Counted from the stretch's first letter, positions 19,145-28,164 are shown. The stretch is 61,710 nt of DNA from Streptosporangiaceae bacterium (GCA_030041135.1 JASHOL010000108.1:1-61710); one strand, 5' to 3'. Program-made: numbers and translations. The notes: a model not told the origin generated them from the letters alone.

Positions 19145-20701
19145 ATGCAGGACATCCTTTCGATCTATGCCCAGAGCCAGCCAGGCAAGCCAGGCGTCGT
19201 CGACGACAAACCGGATGGCACCATCGTCCTGTGGACGTATGCCGAGCTCGAGGCCCAGTCGAATCGGGTGGCCAACCTGCTGCTCTCGCTGGGCTGCGGA
19301 CCGGGCAAGAAGGTGATCTGGTGCGGTCCGAACTCGCCCCAGGTGGTGGCGGTCATGAACGCCGCCAGGAAGATCGGCGCCGTCGCGGTCCCGCTGAACT
19401 ACCGGTTGACCCCCGAGGAGGCCCTCTACGTCGTCAACCACAGTGACGCCGAGACCGCCTACGTCGACTGCGAGCAGGCGCCCATGTTCGCCGCGCTGCG
19501 TGACCGGCTCGAGAAGGTGCAGCACATTATCGGGGTCGGTGGCCCGGTCCCTGACGGGATGCTGAGCGACGCCGACGTCGCTGCGTCTTCGAGCGATGCA
19601 CCCGATGTCGGGGAGGCGGCCGGGGCAGGCGGGACGATGATCTACACCTCGGGTACGACGGGGAAGCCTAAGGGCGCGGTCCGGGTTGGCCCTCCGAATC
19701 CCGAAGTTTTCGGGGCGCTGTTCAGCCTGTTCGGGTATCGGCCCGACGACGTCTACATCACCTCAGGTCCCCTTTATCACAGCGGACCAAGCGCGTTCAT
19801 GGGGGCCGGCCTCCTCTACGGTCAGACCGTCATCGTCCAGCGCAAGTTCGATGCCGAGGACTGGCTCCGGCTTGTCGACAAGTACAAGGCAAGCTCGACA
19901 TTCTCCGCCCCGGCACTTGTCCGGATCATCTGCGCCCTGCCCAAGGAGGTGAAGGACCGCTACGACCGATCCTCCATGCGCGTGATGCTCGCCAATGCCG
20001 CGCCGTGGAGCTTCGCGCTCAAGCAGCAGTACGTGGCCGACTTCCCGCCCGAGTCGCTGTGGGAGATCTACGGCTCGACCGAGCTTGGCGTGGACACGGT
20101 CCTGGAGCCCAAAGACCAGTTGCGCAAGCCTGGCTCGTGCGGCAAGCCCGCGCCAGGGATCGAGATCAAGCTCTTCGACGACGACGGCAACGAGGTGACC
20201 GGGACCGGGCCAGATCACGCCGGCGAGGTCTACATCCGCTCCAAGGGCGTATTCGACGCTTACTACAAAAACGACACCAGTTACGAGTCGAGCAGCCGCG
20301 GTGACTTCCATACCGTCGGCGACGTCGCGTACTGGGACGACGAGGGATACCTGTACATCTGCGACCGCAAGACCGACATGATCATCTCGGGCGGGATGAA
20401 CATCTACCCGGCGGAGATAGAGGCGGCGCTTGAACAGCATCCGGAGGTCTTCGACGTGGCTGTGTTCGGCATCCCGTCCGAAGAGTGGGGCGAGGTCGTG
20501 CACGCCACCGTGGTGCTGTCCCCTGGTTCGTCGCTGACAGCCGAGCAGGTGACGGCATTCGCCCGCGAGCACCTGGCTAGCTACAAGGTGCCGAGGTCAG
20601 TGGAATTCACCGACGAGTTGCCGAGGACAGGGTCGGGCAAGCTCCTCAAGCGTCAGCTGCGGGCGCCTTACTGGGCTGGCCGTACGGCCCAGGTCGGCTG
20701 A
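19145..20701 (+). CDS. Acyl-CoA synthetase (AMP-forming, ANL superfamily)
   Basis: 518 residues from the chosen ATG. It has the P-loop-like motif MIYTSGTTGKPKGA near residue 165, the adenine-binding IYGSTELG, the hinge and cap region YWDDEGYLYICDRKTDMIISGGMNIYP (two motifs, ~397-425), and the C-terminal catalytic Lys in RTGSGKLLKR. These enzymes activate a carboxylate to acyl-AMP and load it on CoA. The length and the VP-LNYRLTPEE segment fit medium/long-chain or aryl acids; the substrate cannot be set. The chosen start is where family similarity begins. The last 56 bases overlap the converging kinase gene. Confidence 0.92.
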   Translation: MQDILSIYAQSQPGKPGVVDDKPDGTIVLWTYAELEAQSNRVANLLLSLGCGPGKKVIWCGPNSPQVVAVMNAARKIGAVAVPLNYRLTPEEALYVVNHSDAETAYVDCEQAPMFAALRDRLEKVQHIIGVGGPVPDGMLSDADVAASSSDAPDVGEAAGAGGTMIYTSGTTGKPKGAVRVGPPNPEVFGALFSLFGYRPDDVYITSGPLYHSGPSAFMGAGLLYGQTVIVQRKFDAEDWLRLVDKYKASSTFSAPALVRIICALPKEVKDRYDRSSMRVMLANAAPWSFALKQQYVADFPPESLWEIYGSTELGVDTVLEPKDQLRKPGSCGKPAPGIEIKLFDDDGNEVTGTGPDHAGEVYIRSKGVFDAYYKNDTSYESSSRGDFHTVGDVAYWDDEGYLYICDRKTDMIISGGMNIYPAEIEAALEQHPEVFDVAVFGIPSEEWGEVVHATVVLSPGSSLTAEQVTAFAREHLASYKVPRSVEFTDELPRTGSGKLLKRQLRAPYWAGRTAQVG

Positions 20702-22211
20702 GGCGGTAACCCGACCACACTCTGTCCGGGCAGGACGGCGTAGGCGGGGCGGGCGGCGACCCGGGCGCCGATGCCGGGGTTACCGCGTCGGCGGGCCACG
20801 AGTACACGGCGAGCACCTTTCCTGCGGTGATGAGCCCGTTCCGCACCGTGTACTCAACCTTGAAGACCTGAGTCGCGCCGCCGAGTTCGTACGCCCGGAG
20901 TGAGACGATTACGTGATCCCCTGACACTCGCGTCAAGGCGACGGCATCCCTGATGGTGTCCGTGTATCCGGCCACCATCGAGCCGTAGCTCTCGCTCATG
21001 TGATCGCCGCCGATGCGCCATACCTTCGGCCAGTCCCGCGCGTTGATCGCGGCGAAGTATGCGCGGACGACCTGCCGCGGAGTTGGCGGAGCAGCGACCT
21101 CGATGTGCTTGCGGGCCTCGGACCGCGGCGCCGGGACCGAGTTGGCAGCCTGGTGGACGGTCGAGTGATGGCTCGATGCCGCGATGCCGAACGCCGAGGC
21201 GGCACCCGCCGCCACCACGGCCGCGGACAGCCAGCTAATCAGCGCGGTGCGGCTGCGCCAGACCCAGGCCAGACCGGCCGGCCTGGTCCGATCCGACGCG
21301 ACGTCGTATTGGCCTGCGCCGTTTGCCTGGGCGTGCTCGCCGTCCGCCGCCGCTGGGTGGCCGGCGACCGGGGAGTGATGGATGTGCCTTGACAGCCACC
21401 CCTTCGCCAGTTGGGCTCGCCCGAGTTCGGCCAGCAATTGATCGGTGGTCGGCCTGGCGGCCGGGTCCTTGGCGAGGCAGCGCTCGACCAGTGGCCGAAG
21501 CTCGCATGGCACGTGGCCCAGGGATGCGGTGCCGTAGACGACGCGATGCAGCAGCGTGGCTGTCGAACCGGTACCGAACGGAGGGCGTCCCGACGCGGCG
21601 AATGCCAGCACGCCGCCGAGGCTGAAGATGTCGGTGGCCGGACCGACCACCCGGCCCTCAGCCTGCTCAGGCGACATGAATCCTGGTGAGCCGATCACTC
21701 TGGCGTCGCCGGCCAGCCAGGCCGACGGCCGCGCGCGCGAGATGCCGAAGTCGATGATCCGAGGCCCGTCGCCGGCCAGCAGCACGTTCGACGGCTTGAG
21801 ATCGCGGTGCACGATGCCGACCGCGTGGACGGCCCTGAGGCCCTCCGCGAGGCCAGCGGCCAGCATCCTGACCGCGTCCGGCGGCAGCGCGCCATAATCG
21901 TTCACCGCGTCGGCCAGGGAAGGCCCGGCGACGTAGGCGGTCACCAGCCACGGTTGCGGGCCTTCGGGATCGGCATCCACCACGGGAGCGGTGAAGATCC
22001 CGCTAACTCGTTTAGCTGCCTCCACTTCCTGGGCGAACCGGCGCCGGAAGTTGGGATTGCCAGCAAGCTCGGCCCGGATCAGCTTGACCGCGACCATCTG
22101 ACCGCTGGGGGATTGCCCAAGATAGACACGGCCCATTCCGCCGGTACCAAGCCGGTGAAGCAATAGGTATATACCAACCCGCTGCGGGTCCTCTGGCTGT
22201 AGCGCATCCAC
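20646..22211 (-). CDS. Membrane Ser/Thr protein kinase (Hanks type, PknB-like) with extracytoplasmic domain
   Basis: 521 residues. The kinase domain spans about 12-275: glycine loop LGTGGMGRVYLG, Lys43 in VAVKLI, catalytic HRDLKPSNV (~132), DFGISRA (~151) and SPEQAEG. A Pro/Ala-rich juxtamembrane part follows, then one membrane span near 322-344, then an external ~110-residue domain (VVRAYFAAINARDWPKVWRI) resembling an NTF2/SnoaL-like sensor fold. It has no PASTA repeats. The GTG start follows the usual layout. The C-terminal ~20 codons lie inside the end of the acyl-CoA synthetase gene on the other strand. Confidence 0.93.
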   Translation of the reverse strand: MDALQPEDPQRVGIYLLLHRLGTGGMGRVYLGQSPSGQMVAVKLIRAELAGNPNFRRRFAQEVEAAKRVSGIFTAPVVDADPEGPQPWLVTAYVAGPSLADAVNDYGALPPDAVRMLAAGLAEGLRAVHAVGIVHRDLKPSNVLLAGDGPRIIDFGISRARPSAWLAGDARVIGSPGFMSPEQAEGRVVGPATDIFSLGGVLAFAASGRPPFGTGSTATLLHRVVYGTASLGHVPCELRPLVERCLAKDPAARPTTDQLLAELGRAQLAKGWLSRHIHHSPVAGHPAAADGEHAQANGAGQYDVASDRTRPAGLAWVWRSRTALISWLSAAVVAAGAASAFGIAASSHHSTVHQAANSVPAPRSEARKHIEVAAPPTPRQVVRAYFAAINARDWPKVWRIGGDHMSESYGSMVAGYTDTIRDAVALTRVSGDHVIVSLRAYELGGATQVFKVEYTVRNGLITAGKVLAVYSWPADAVTPASAPGSPPAPPTPSCPDRVWSGYRLSRPGPYGQPSKAPAADA

Positions 22212-22321
22212 TACGCCGAACCCCCGTGCTTCCGGACGATGAAGCCGTAATGGAAAATCTATCGCGAATACCGCCGGTGAGCGAGCAATTACACCGCCGG
22301 ATTCGAGATGACTTGAGACTG

Positions 22322-23158
22322 CTATCCGGCATTCAGGAAGCGTTCACCGATAAGGACGGGAACGGAGTTGCTCGAGTCAAGCTCCGCGGCGATCGCAACG
22401 TCGTCGGCAAAGCCGGCCATGGCCAGTTCCTGACCGGAAGCACAGTCCGCGAGTTCGGCTGCCAGGCTCTCCTCGACGCCTCTGAACGCCGCCTCGGCTG
22501 TCCACGCCTCCGGGCTCTGGTCGCCGATGCCAAGTTCGGACAACGCGGCGATGATGGCGCCCGCGCCCCATAGGTCCTCAACGGCGGGGCGGAGCGAGCC
22601 GTCCGGCCAGCGCTCACCCGCCGCAAGCACGGCGATCGCCGGCGGCCTGCCTCCGTCCGATGGGCCGGCTGGCCCCGCTCCGGTCGCCGGGCCGGCCGGA
22701 GTATGGGCCGCTGTCTCGGCCGCGAGCAGGTCGGCGATCCAGCGCGCGACGGCGGAACGATTGCGCAGTGCCGCTCCGATCACCGTCGCGCCGCCTCCCG
22801 CGAGCGCGTGGGCCAGCGCCGACCCGTTCGGCGAGGGCAGCACGATCCGGTTCAGCCCCTTCGCGGCCTGGATGCTGGCAGGTGACAGGCTCACCGCGCG
22901 CTCGGAAGGGCTGGCATCGCGCGCCTCGAACCTCCCGACCGCGAGCACCGCGTCGCGCTCCCTGGCGAACTCGCGGGCGGAGTCGTCTTTCCAGCGGAAC
23001 GGGTAGACTTCCGCGCCGGCGTCGACCGCCAAGGTCAGCGTCGTGGTGAAACTCAGGACATCGACGACCACGGCGATGGCGGCGTCCGCGCTGACTGCCT
23101 CGGCTCCGGCCAGGCCCCAGTCCATCCGGACCATCGCATCCCGCTGTGCATGCTCCAT
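22322..23158 (-). CDS. ComB-family 2-phosphosulfolactate phosphatase-like protein
   Basis: 278 residues. It has family features throughout: VVVDVLSFTTTLTLAVDAGA, LPSPNGSALAHAL, VIGAALRNRSAVARW, LAAGERWPDGSLRPAVED and LWGAGAIIAAL. In archaea ComB removes phosphate from 2-phosphosulfolactate on the way to coenzyme M; bacterial homologues are widespread and most have no proven substrate. No ComA, ComC or other sulfolactate genes are nearby. The insert around residues 145-175 (Ala/Gly/Pro-rich) is longer than usual. It is divergent from the ligase gene. Confidence 0.85.
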   Translation of the reverse strand: MEHAQRDAMVRMDWGLAGAEAVSADAAIAVVVDVLSFTTTLTLAVDAGAEVYPFRWKDDSAREFARERDAVLAVGRFEARDASPSERAVSLSPASIQAAKGLNRIVLPSPNGSALAHALAGGGATVIGAALRNRSAVARWIADLLAAETAAHTPAGPATGAGPAGPSDGGRPPAIAVLAAGERWPDGSLRPAVEDLWGAGAIIAALSELGIGDQSPEAWTAEAAFRGVEESLAAELADCASGQELAMAGFADDVAIAAELDSSNSVPVLIGERFLNAG

Positions 23159-23262
23159 AGCCGAATGGTGCCAGGCTTCGGGATGGCGACCATCAGCCGG
23201 TTCGTGCTGCGTTATCTGCCATGATCCGGCTATCCGGGTTGGCGGCGGGTAAGGATTCGGCT

Positions 23263-24249
23263 GTGGTCAGCAAGTGGGAGCAGGCGGGCCCGGACGGGCT
23301 GCGCCCCATGCTTGCCACGCCGGGCACCCTGCCGGTCAGGGACGCCGGCTGGGGCTACGAGATGAAGTGGGACGGCATCCGCGCGCTGGCGTTCATCGAG
23401 GACGGGGCGGTCCGGCTGATGTCCAGGACGGGGCGTGACATCACCCACGTCTACCCCGAGCTGGCAGGCATCGCAGGAGCGGTCGACGAAAGTCAGGCGG
23501 TGCTCGATGGCGAGGTTGTCGCGTTCGGCGACAGCGACTGGCCGGACTTCGAGGCGCTGCAGCAGCGGATGAACATCAGCAGCCCGGCCCAGGCGCGCAT
23601 GCTGGCTAAGCAGGTGCCAGTCAGTTACCTGGCCTTCGACGTGCTCTGGCTAAACGACAAGCCGTTGCTTGACCTGCCATACGTCGGGCGCCGGGAGGTG
23701 CTGGACGGGCTCGGGCTGGCGGGCGGGCGGTGGCAGGCACCGCCTTCGTTCATCGGCGAGTCGGGCGTGGACGTGCAGGCGGTCAGCAAGCAGAACGAGC
23801 TGGAAGGCATCATGGCCAAGCGCCTCCAGTCGCGGTACGAGCCGGGGAGGCGCTCGCAGTCCTGGCTGAAGATCAAGAACCTGTTCCGTCAGGAAGTCGT
23901 GATCGGCGGCTGGAAGCCGGGTGAAGGGGCCAGGGCCGGCGGCATCGGCTCGCTCCTGGTTGGCGTGCAGGATGGCGGTGAGCTCGTCTACTGCGGGCAC
24001 GTTGGCACCGGCTTCACCCAGCAGACGTTGCACATGCTGGCTGGCAGGCTGAAGCCGCTAGTGCGGGCGACGTCCCCGTTCGGGAGGACAGTTCCGGCGG
24101 ACGAAGCCCGTTACGCCCGATGGGTTGAGCCCGAGCTCGTCGCCGAAGTCGAGTTCGTTAAGTGGACCAAGTCCGGTCGGCTCCGCGCTCCGGCCTATAA
24201 GGGCCTGCGCGACGATAAGGATCCAGCGGAGGTCGTGCGTGAGTCCTAA
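23263..24249 (+). CDS. ATP-dependent DNA ligase, LigD ligase-domain type
   Basis: 328 residues from the chosen start. The adenylated Lys sits in EMKWDGIRAL. Further nucleotidyltransferase motifs are SRTGRDI, VLDGEVVAF, FDVLWLNDKPL, LEGIMAKRLQSRYEPG and SWLKIKN, followed by an OB-fold domain (VIGGWKPGEG, YCGHVGTGF). This is the ligase module of LigD, which seals breaks in non-homologous end joining. The GTG at 23263 has AGGA at a good distance; an ATG at 23221 is the alternative, adding 14 residues with no ribosome site. The stop overlaps the start of the polymerase gene by 11 bases, so they are coupled. Confidence 0.93.
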   Translation: MVSKWEQAGPDGLRPMLATPGTLPVRDAGWGYEMKWDGIRALAFIEDGAVRLMSRTGRDITHVYPELAGIAGAVDESQAVLDGEVVAFGDSDWPDFEALQQRMNISSPAQARMLAKQVPVSYLAFDVLWLNDKPLLDLPYVGRREVLDGLGLAGGRWQAPPSFIGESGVDVQAVSKQNELEGIMAKRLQSRYEPGRRSQSWLKIKNLFRQEVVIGGWKPGEGARAGGIGSLLVGVQDGGELVYCGHVGTGFTQQTLHMLAGRLKPLVRATSPFGRTVPADEARYARWVEPELVAEVEFVKWTKSGRLRAPAYKGLRDDKDPAEVVRES

Positions 24250-25135
24250 CGCTCAGAAGGTGTCGGTGCAGGTCGATGGGCACAAGCTGGAGCTGTCGAA
24301 CCTGGACAAGGTCTTGTATCCGGCGGCCGGGTTCACCAAGGCGCAGGTCATCGACTACTACCAGCGGATCGCACCGGTGCTGCTGCCGTACATCGCCGAC
24401 CGGCCGGTGACGATCAAGCGGTATCCGGACGGCGTGGACGGCAAGTTCTTCTTCCAGAAGAACGCTCCGGCGCATCCGGACTGGGTGCCGACAGCCCGGA
24501 TCCCTTCACCGGGGTCGACCAAGTCGAGGGAGGAAGTGGACTACATTCTCGGTGGCGACCTGGCCACGTTGATCTGGGCGGCGAACTTGGCGGCGCTCGA
24601 ACTGCACGTGCCGATGTGGCGGTATCCCGAGATAGGCAAGCCTGACTTGCTGGTGTTCGACCTGGATCCCGGGGCGCCGGCGACGATCGTCGAGTGCTGT
24701 GAGGTCGCGCTGTTGCTGCGCCCTTTGCTTGCCGATCGCGGGCTAGAGCCGGTGGCCAAGACCTCGGGCAGGAAGGGCCTGCAGCTGTACGCGGCGGTGT
24801 CTGGCGTGACGTCCGAGCAGACAAGCGACCTGGCGAAGGAACTTGCCGAGCAATTGGAAGAGGCGCAGCCGGAACTCGTTGTTTCGCGGATGACGAGGGC
24901 GCTCCGGCCGCGCAAGGTGCTCGTTGACTGGAGCCAGAACAACGCGGCCAAGACGACGGTGGCGCCCTATTCGCTGCGTGCGACTGACCAGCCGACCGCG
25001 TCAACGCCGGTGACGTGGGACGAGGTCGAGTCGTGCCGGAATGCGGATGACCTGAGGTTCACCGCAGAAGACGTCCTCGACCGGGTCGCGGAGTCCGGCG
25101 ACCTGTTCGCAGCGGTTACCGGGCCGGGTCGGTAA
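24239..25135 (+). CDS. LigD-type primase-polymerase domain protein
   Basis: 298 residues of the archaeo-eukaryotic primase fold used in end joining: KVLYPAAGFTKAQVIDYY, KRYPDGVDGKFFFQKNAP, the metal-binding LVFDLDPG, KTSGRKGLQLY, and DWSQNNAAKTTVAPYSLR. It adds nucleotides, preferring ribonucleotides in known members, at break ends. The GTG start has GGAGG at 24228-24232 and overlaps the ligase stop. Together the two genes give a split LigD. No phosphoesterase domain and no Ku gene are in the window. Its stop overlaps the converging DUF397 gene by 20 bases. Confidence 0.93.
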   Translation: MSPNAQKVSVQVDGHKLELSNLDKVLYPAAGFTKAQVIDYYQRIAPVLLPYIADRPVTIKRYPDGVDGKFFFQKNAPAHPDWVPTARIPSPGSTKSREEVDYILGGDLATLIWAANLAALELHVPMWRYPEIGKPDLLVFDLDPGAPATIVECCEVALLLRPLLADRGLEPVAKTSGRKGLQLYAAVSGVTSEQTSDLAKELAEQLEEAQPELVVSRMTRALRPRKVLVDWSQNNAAKTTVAPYSLRATDQPTASTPVTWDEVESCRNADDLRFTAEDVLDRVAESGDLFAAVTGPGR

Positions 25136-25352
25136 CCCTAAGAGGGTCAAGTTCGCCGGCCTGAATGGCTTGCACAAGCGCCCGCCACGCTGTCGGCGTC
25201 ACGCTGATCGTGTCGTCCGGAGCCCGTGAGCTGCGTAAGAGTATCTGGCCGTTCCGCACGGCCACCTCAACGCACTCGCCGTTCTGACACCGGCTCGGCC
25301 TGCGCCAGCCGCCTGTTGCGGCTTCACGCCGCCGAGTTCTGGAGTCAGCCAT
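25116..25352 (-). CDS. DUF397 protein
   Basis: 78 residues with the DUF397 pattern WRRPSRCQNGECVEVA, then ILLRSSRAPDD and WRALVQAIQAGEL. DUF397 proteins are small partners, often encoded beside XRE-DUF5753 regulators in actinobacteria. I chose the ATG that begins MADSRTRRRE. It converges on the LigD polymerase gene and is about 60% alike by eye to the DUF397 gene 320 bases away on the other strand. Confidence 0.85.
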   Translation of the reverse strand: MADSRTRRREAATGGWRRPSRCQNGECVEVAVRNGQILLRSSRAPDDTISVTPTAWRALVQAIQAGELDPLRVTDPAR

Positions 25353-25670
25353 TGTCCACCAGCCAAACGCTTGCAAAGAACTCTCGGCAACGGAATACCC
25401 ATGCCTGACCACGTCCACTCGGGCCCAAGCCCCGATGGGTCCATAACGCTAAGCCAGGACCTCCGAAGGATGTCCACGTGGCGGCCTCCCGGCTGATCAA
25501 GGTCACCCCGTGCGCAAGCCTGTGGCAAAGCCTAGGCATGGCCAGGAACACGATCATTCAAAGCGCCGTTTGGCCCGGCCGAATCATGATCACGTGGTTA
25601 GATAACCCCGTTCCTCGTCGGCGGGGCGCTTGCCTCGACCATGACTTCACTAAATGCGCGGAAGGCCCTA
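25353..25670. other. Spacer between two divergent DUF397 genes
   Basis: About 318 bases. It should hold promoters for both DUF397 genes. AATCATGATCACG near 25584-25596 includes the short palindrome ATCATGAT. An open frame from a GTG near 25478 crosses it but has no family character. Confidence 0.3.
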
Positions 25671-25874
25671 ATGATACCTTTTGGTGGGCAGCTGCAGCCG
25701 GGAATGTGGTATAAATCCAGTTTCTGTCAGAACAGCGAGTGCGCCGAGATCGCAGTGCGGGACGGAGAGGTCTTGCTGCGAAGCTCACGGGAACCAGAGG
25801 ATGTGGTCCGCCTGACTGCCGCCGAGTGGCGGGCACTAGTAAAGGGCGTTCAGGCCGGCGAGTTCCCGGCTTAA
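25671..25874 (+). CDS. DUF397 protein
   Basis: 67 residues: WYKSSFCQNSECAEIAVRDG, EVLLRSSREPEDVV and WRALVKGVQAGEF match the DUF397 pattern end to end. I chose the ATG at 25671 because CGGAAGG precedes it at proper spacing; an ATG 30 bases upstream is possible. It is a close paralogue of the minus-strand DUF397 gene. The nearest XRE-DUF5753 gene is 2.3 kb downstream. Confidence 0.87.
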   Translation: MIPFGGQLQPGMWYKSSFCQNSECAEIAVRDGEVLLRSSREPEDVVRLTAAEWRALVKGVQAGEFPA

Positions 25875-25961
25875 ACGACAGCGTCGGGTCCGTTCTCGGG
25901 TACCAGCTCTAGGCCAGGTCCCGATAGCTTTGATGGTCTGCTGGCGGTTTAGCGTGGGCCC

Positions 25962-26618
25962 GTGTTCAAGGGTATTCGGTATGTAGGGCGGGTGCGTCCT
26001 GAGCAGGCCGCTGCTGGTGTCCTTGACGAGGTGCCGGTCGATCTGTGGCCGCGGCTGGCGGCTCGCTGGCTGGCCAAGGGGTTCGACTCAGGTCCGTTGC
26101 GTCAGCTTGCGGCGCTTCAGCCGGGCGAGGCCCATGCGGCCCTGGATCTGATGCCGGTGGCTCTGCGGTCGATCGGCTTCGACCCTGCTGTCGCCGACGA
26201 TCAGTTCGTGGTGCGCTGCCAGGCTGCGCTGGACGTCGTGCAGCGCGACCTGGACGTCACCGGGTTCGGCCGGTACCGGGTGCACGCAGGGCGCCCTGGG
26301 GGCTGGCCAGTGATGGTGTTCGCCGTGTTGCCTGACGGTTCGTACTGGTCAGGGGCATGGGGGATGACCCGGCAAATGAACGATGCCGAACTGCTGTTGC
26401 ACGCGGCCGGATCGGTTTCCGGCACGATCGAGGACGTGCATGAGATCGAGTGGCCGGTCTGCGCCGTCCACGGCGACGATCCCGCAACCCGCTATCTAGA
26501 TGGCATGGAGTCCGTTGATGACATCGACGGAGTTGCATGGTGGTGGTGCACTCGCGCCGGGCATGGGATCGCGCAGGTCGGCCGGCTCACCGGCGGGACC
26601 GCCAGGACGCTGTGCTAG
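25962..26618 (+). CDS. Hypothetical protein
   Basis: 218 residues from a GTG. I do not recognise a family. It is soluble, with no signal peptide or membrane span. Trp is frequent, and the C-terminal half looks well folded (WPVMVFAVLPDGSYWSGAWG, ASIDDIDGVAWWWC-like region). GC-rich third positions support coding. It follows the second DUF397 gene by 87 bases in the same direction and could be co-transcribed. Confidence 0.7.
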   Translation: MFKGIRYVGRVRPEQAAAGVLDEVPVDLWPRLAARWLAKGFDSGPLRQLAALQPGEAHAALDLMPVALRSIGFDPAVADDQFVVRCQAALDVVQRDLDVTGFGRYRVHAGRPGGWPVMVFAVLPDGSYWSGAWGMTRQMNDAELLLHAAGSVSGTIEDVHEIEWPVCAVHGDDPATRYLDGMESVDDIDGVAWWWCTRAGHGIAQVGRLTGGTARTLC

Positions 26619-26652
26619 GCAGCCGGAACCAAGATGCCCCTGCCAGGCTGGG

Positions 26653-27459
26653 CTATGCAGGCCTGAGGGTCTCGGGCTTGTATGACCTGGTGGCGAAAAA
26701 GCCCGGCATGTAGTCGGCCGTCGCGCCGACGAGGTGCGGGCGCTCGCGAAACGCGGTGATGACGAATCCGGCGGCTAGCTGGCCGCCGATTTGCTCGGTG
26801 AGGGAGTGGCTGTATTCAACGGGCGCGTCCAGGCCCCACACCCGCGCGCGCTCCTCCGGGCTCAGGTGCGTGAGGTCGGAGTAAGGCAGCGCGTGCCGGA
26901 CGATTAGCTCGCCACGGTTCTCGCAGGCGTCGGCATCGAAGATGAAGATGTCGGGGTTCATGAACCCGGCGAGCAGGACGCCGCCGGGCCGCAGGACGCG
27001 GAAGCACTCTCGCCAGACCGGCTCGATGTCCGGGCAGAACACGTTGGACACCGGGTGGAAGACCAGGTCGAAGCATTCGTCGCCGAACGCGCCGAGGTCG
27101 CGCATGTCGCCGAGCACGGTTGTGAGCTCCAGCTTGTCGCGATCGGCCACCAACCGGTCCTGCGCAAGCTGGCGCGGCGAGTTGTCCAGGACGGTCACCC
27201 GCGCGCCTGCTGCCGCCAGCACCGGACCTTGCTGGCCGCCGCCGCTGGCCAGGCACAGCACGTCGACTCCTGCCAGCGTGGGCGGGAACCAGTCGGGCGG
27301 CACGGGATCGTGGCCGATGAGTACGACCGACCAGGTCCCGGCCCTGGCGGCGGCGATCACCTCGGGCCCGACTGGCACCGTCCACTCGTTGCCTGACTCA
27401 ACCTCACGGTCCCAGGCCGACCGGTTGTGCGCCGCGACGGGATCAAGTTCGCTTGTCAC
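26653..27459 (-). CDS. SAM-dependent methyltransferase (class I, UbiE/type 11 like)
   Basis: 268 residues. Motif I is present as VLCLASGGGQQGPVLAAAGA, followed by VTVLDNSPRQL (motif II acid), then DLVFHPVSNVFCPDIEPVW and VLRPGGVLLAGFMNP (post-motif region). This is a class I methyltransferase of the UbiE/type 11 group. The N-terminus, WDREVESGNEWTVPV, recurs in stand-alone actinobacterial methyltransferases. The GTG at 27459 starts TSELDPVAAHNRSAWD; longer versions begin in low-quality sequence. Substrate unknown. Confidence 0.87.
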   Translation of the reverse strand: MTSELDPVAAHNRSAWDREVESGNEWTVPVGPEVIAAARAGTWSVVLIGHDPVPPDWFPPTLAGVDVLCLASGGGQQGPVLAAAGARVTVLDNSPRQLAQDRLVADRDKLELTTVLGDMRDLGAFGDECFDLVFHPVSNVFCPDIEPVWRECFRVLRPGGVLLAGFMNPDIFIFDADACENRGELIVRHALPYSDLTHLSPEERARVWGLDAPVEYSHSLTEQIGGQLAAGFVITAFRERPHLVGATADYMPGFFATRSYKPETLRPA

Positions 27460-27596
27460 GCCAGAACGGTAGCAATATCGCGACCGGCCATGTCGAGAAG
27501 CAGCTCTGATCGGCGCCGGTCGGCACGGCCTGGCCCGCGTGGTCGCGGGCAAGCGGTGGCACCTGGGAGATCCGGTGCCGACTGTGCTTACGCGAG

Positions 27597-28130
27597 GTGG
27601 TGAAGGCGATGATGCCGGGACTGGGCAGGCCGCCTGCCGAGGTCGCCGCCCTGCGGACAGTCGATCCCGCGGGCGGCCCGGCCAGTGAGTTCCGGCGCGG
27701 TCTGGCCAGCCGCGACCGGGTGGTCACCAGTGCCATTGATGCGCTGGGAGACGTGCCGTATCGCGAGCCGGCGATCGGCGCCTGGCGCCGCGCGCGGGCC
27801 GCTCCGACGTGGGATGGCCCGCCAACGTGGATGCACGGTGACCTTCATCCGGCGAACTTGCTTGTCACCGACGGGCAACTAAGCGGCGTGGTCGACTTCG
27901 GCCTGCTTGGCGTCGGCGATCCCGCCGTCGACCTGATGGTGGCCTGGACGTTGCTGTCCGGAACGGCCAGACTGGCCTTCCGGTCCGCATTGCCGTGCGA
28001 TAACGCGACCTGGGAGCGCGGTCGCGGCTGGGCGCTGGACCTCGGGATTCGGTGCGCCGCCTACTCCGCGGATAACCCGCTGCTTGGCGAGGTCGGAAGA
28101 TACACGATCACTCAGGTCCTCACCGGCTAA
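27597..28130 (+). pseudogene. Decapitated aminoglycoside phosphotransferase-like gene (C-terminal lobe only)
   Basis: The 177-residue frame holds only the second half of an APH-fold kinase: WMHGDLHPANLLVTDGQLSG (catalytic loop), VVDFGLLGVGDPAVDLMVAW (metal-binding Asp) and ATWERGRGWALD. The N-lobe, with the glycine loop and ATP-binding Lys, is absent, and upstream sequence does not encode it clearly in any frame. The intact relative at 59755-60648 is 297 residues and shares the same C-lobe order. A product without the N-lobe should be inactive as a kinase. Deletion of the 5' part is the simplest reading. Confidence 0.7.
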
Positions 28131-28164
28131 GGCGCTATTGCCGAGGCAGGACCGGGCAGCTGCG

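Noticed and set aside
25478-25714. Plus-strand 78-codon frame across the DUF397 spacer
   Set aside because: It runs into the second DUF397 gene in another frame and shows no family pattern, though an AAGGA lies ahead of its GTG.
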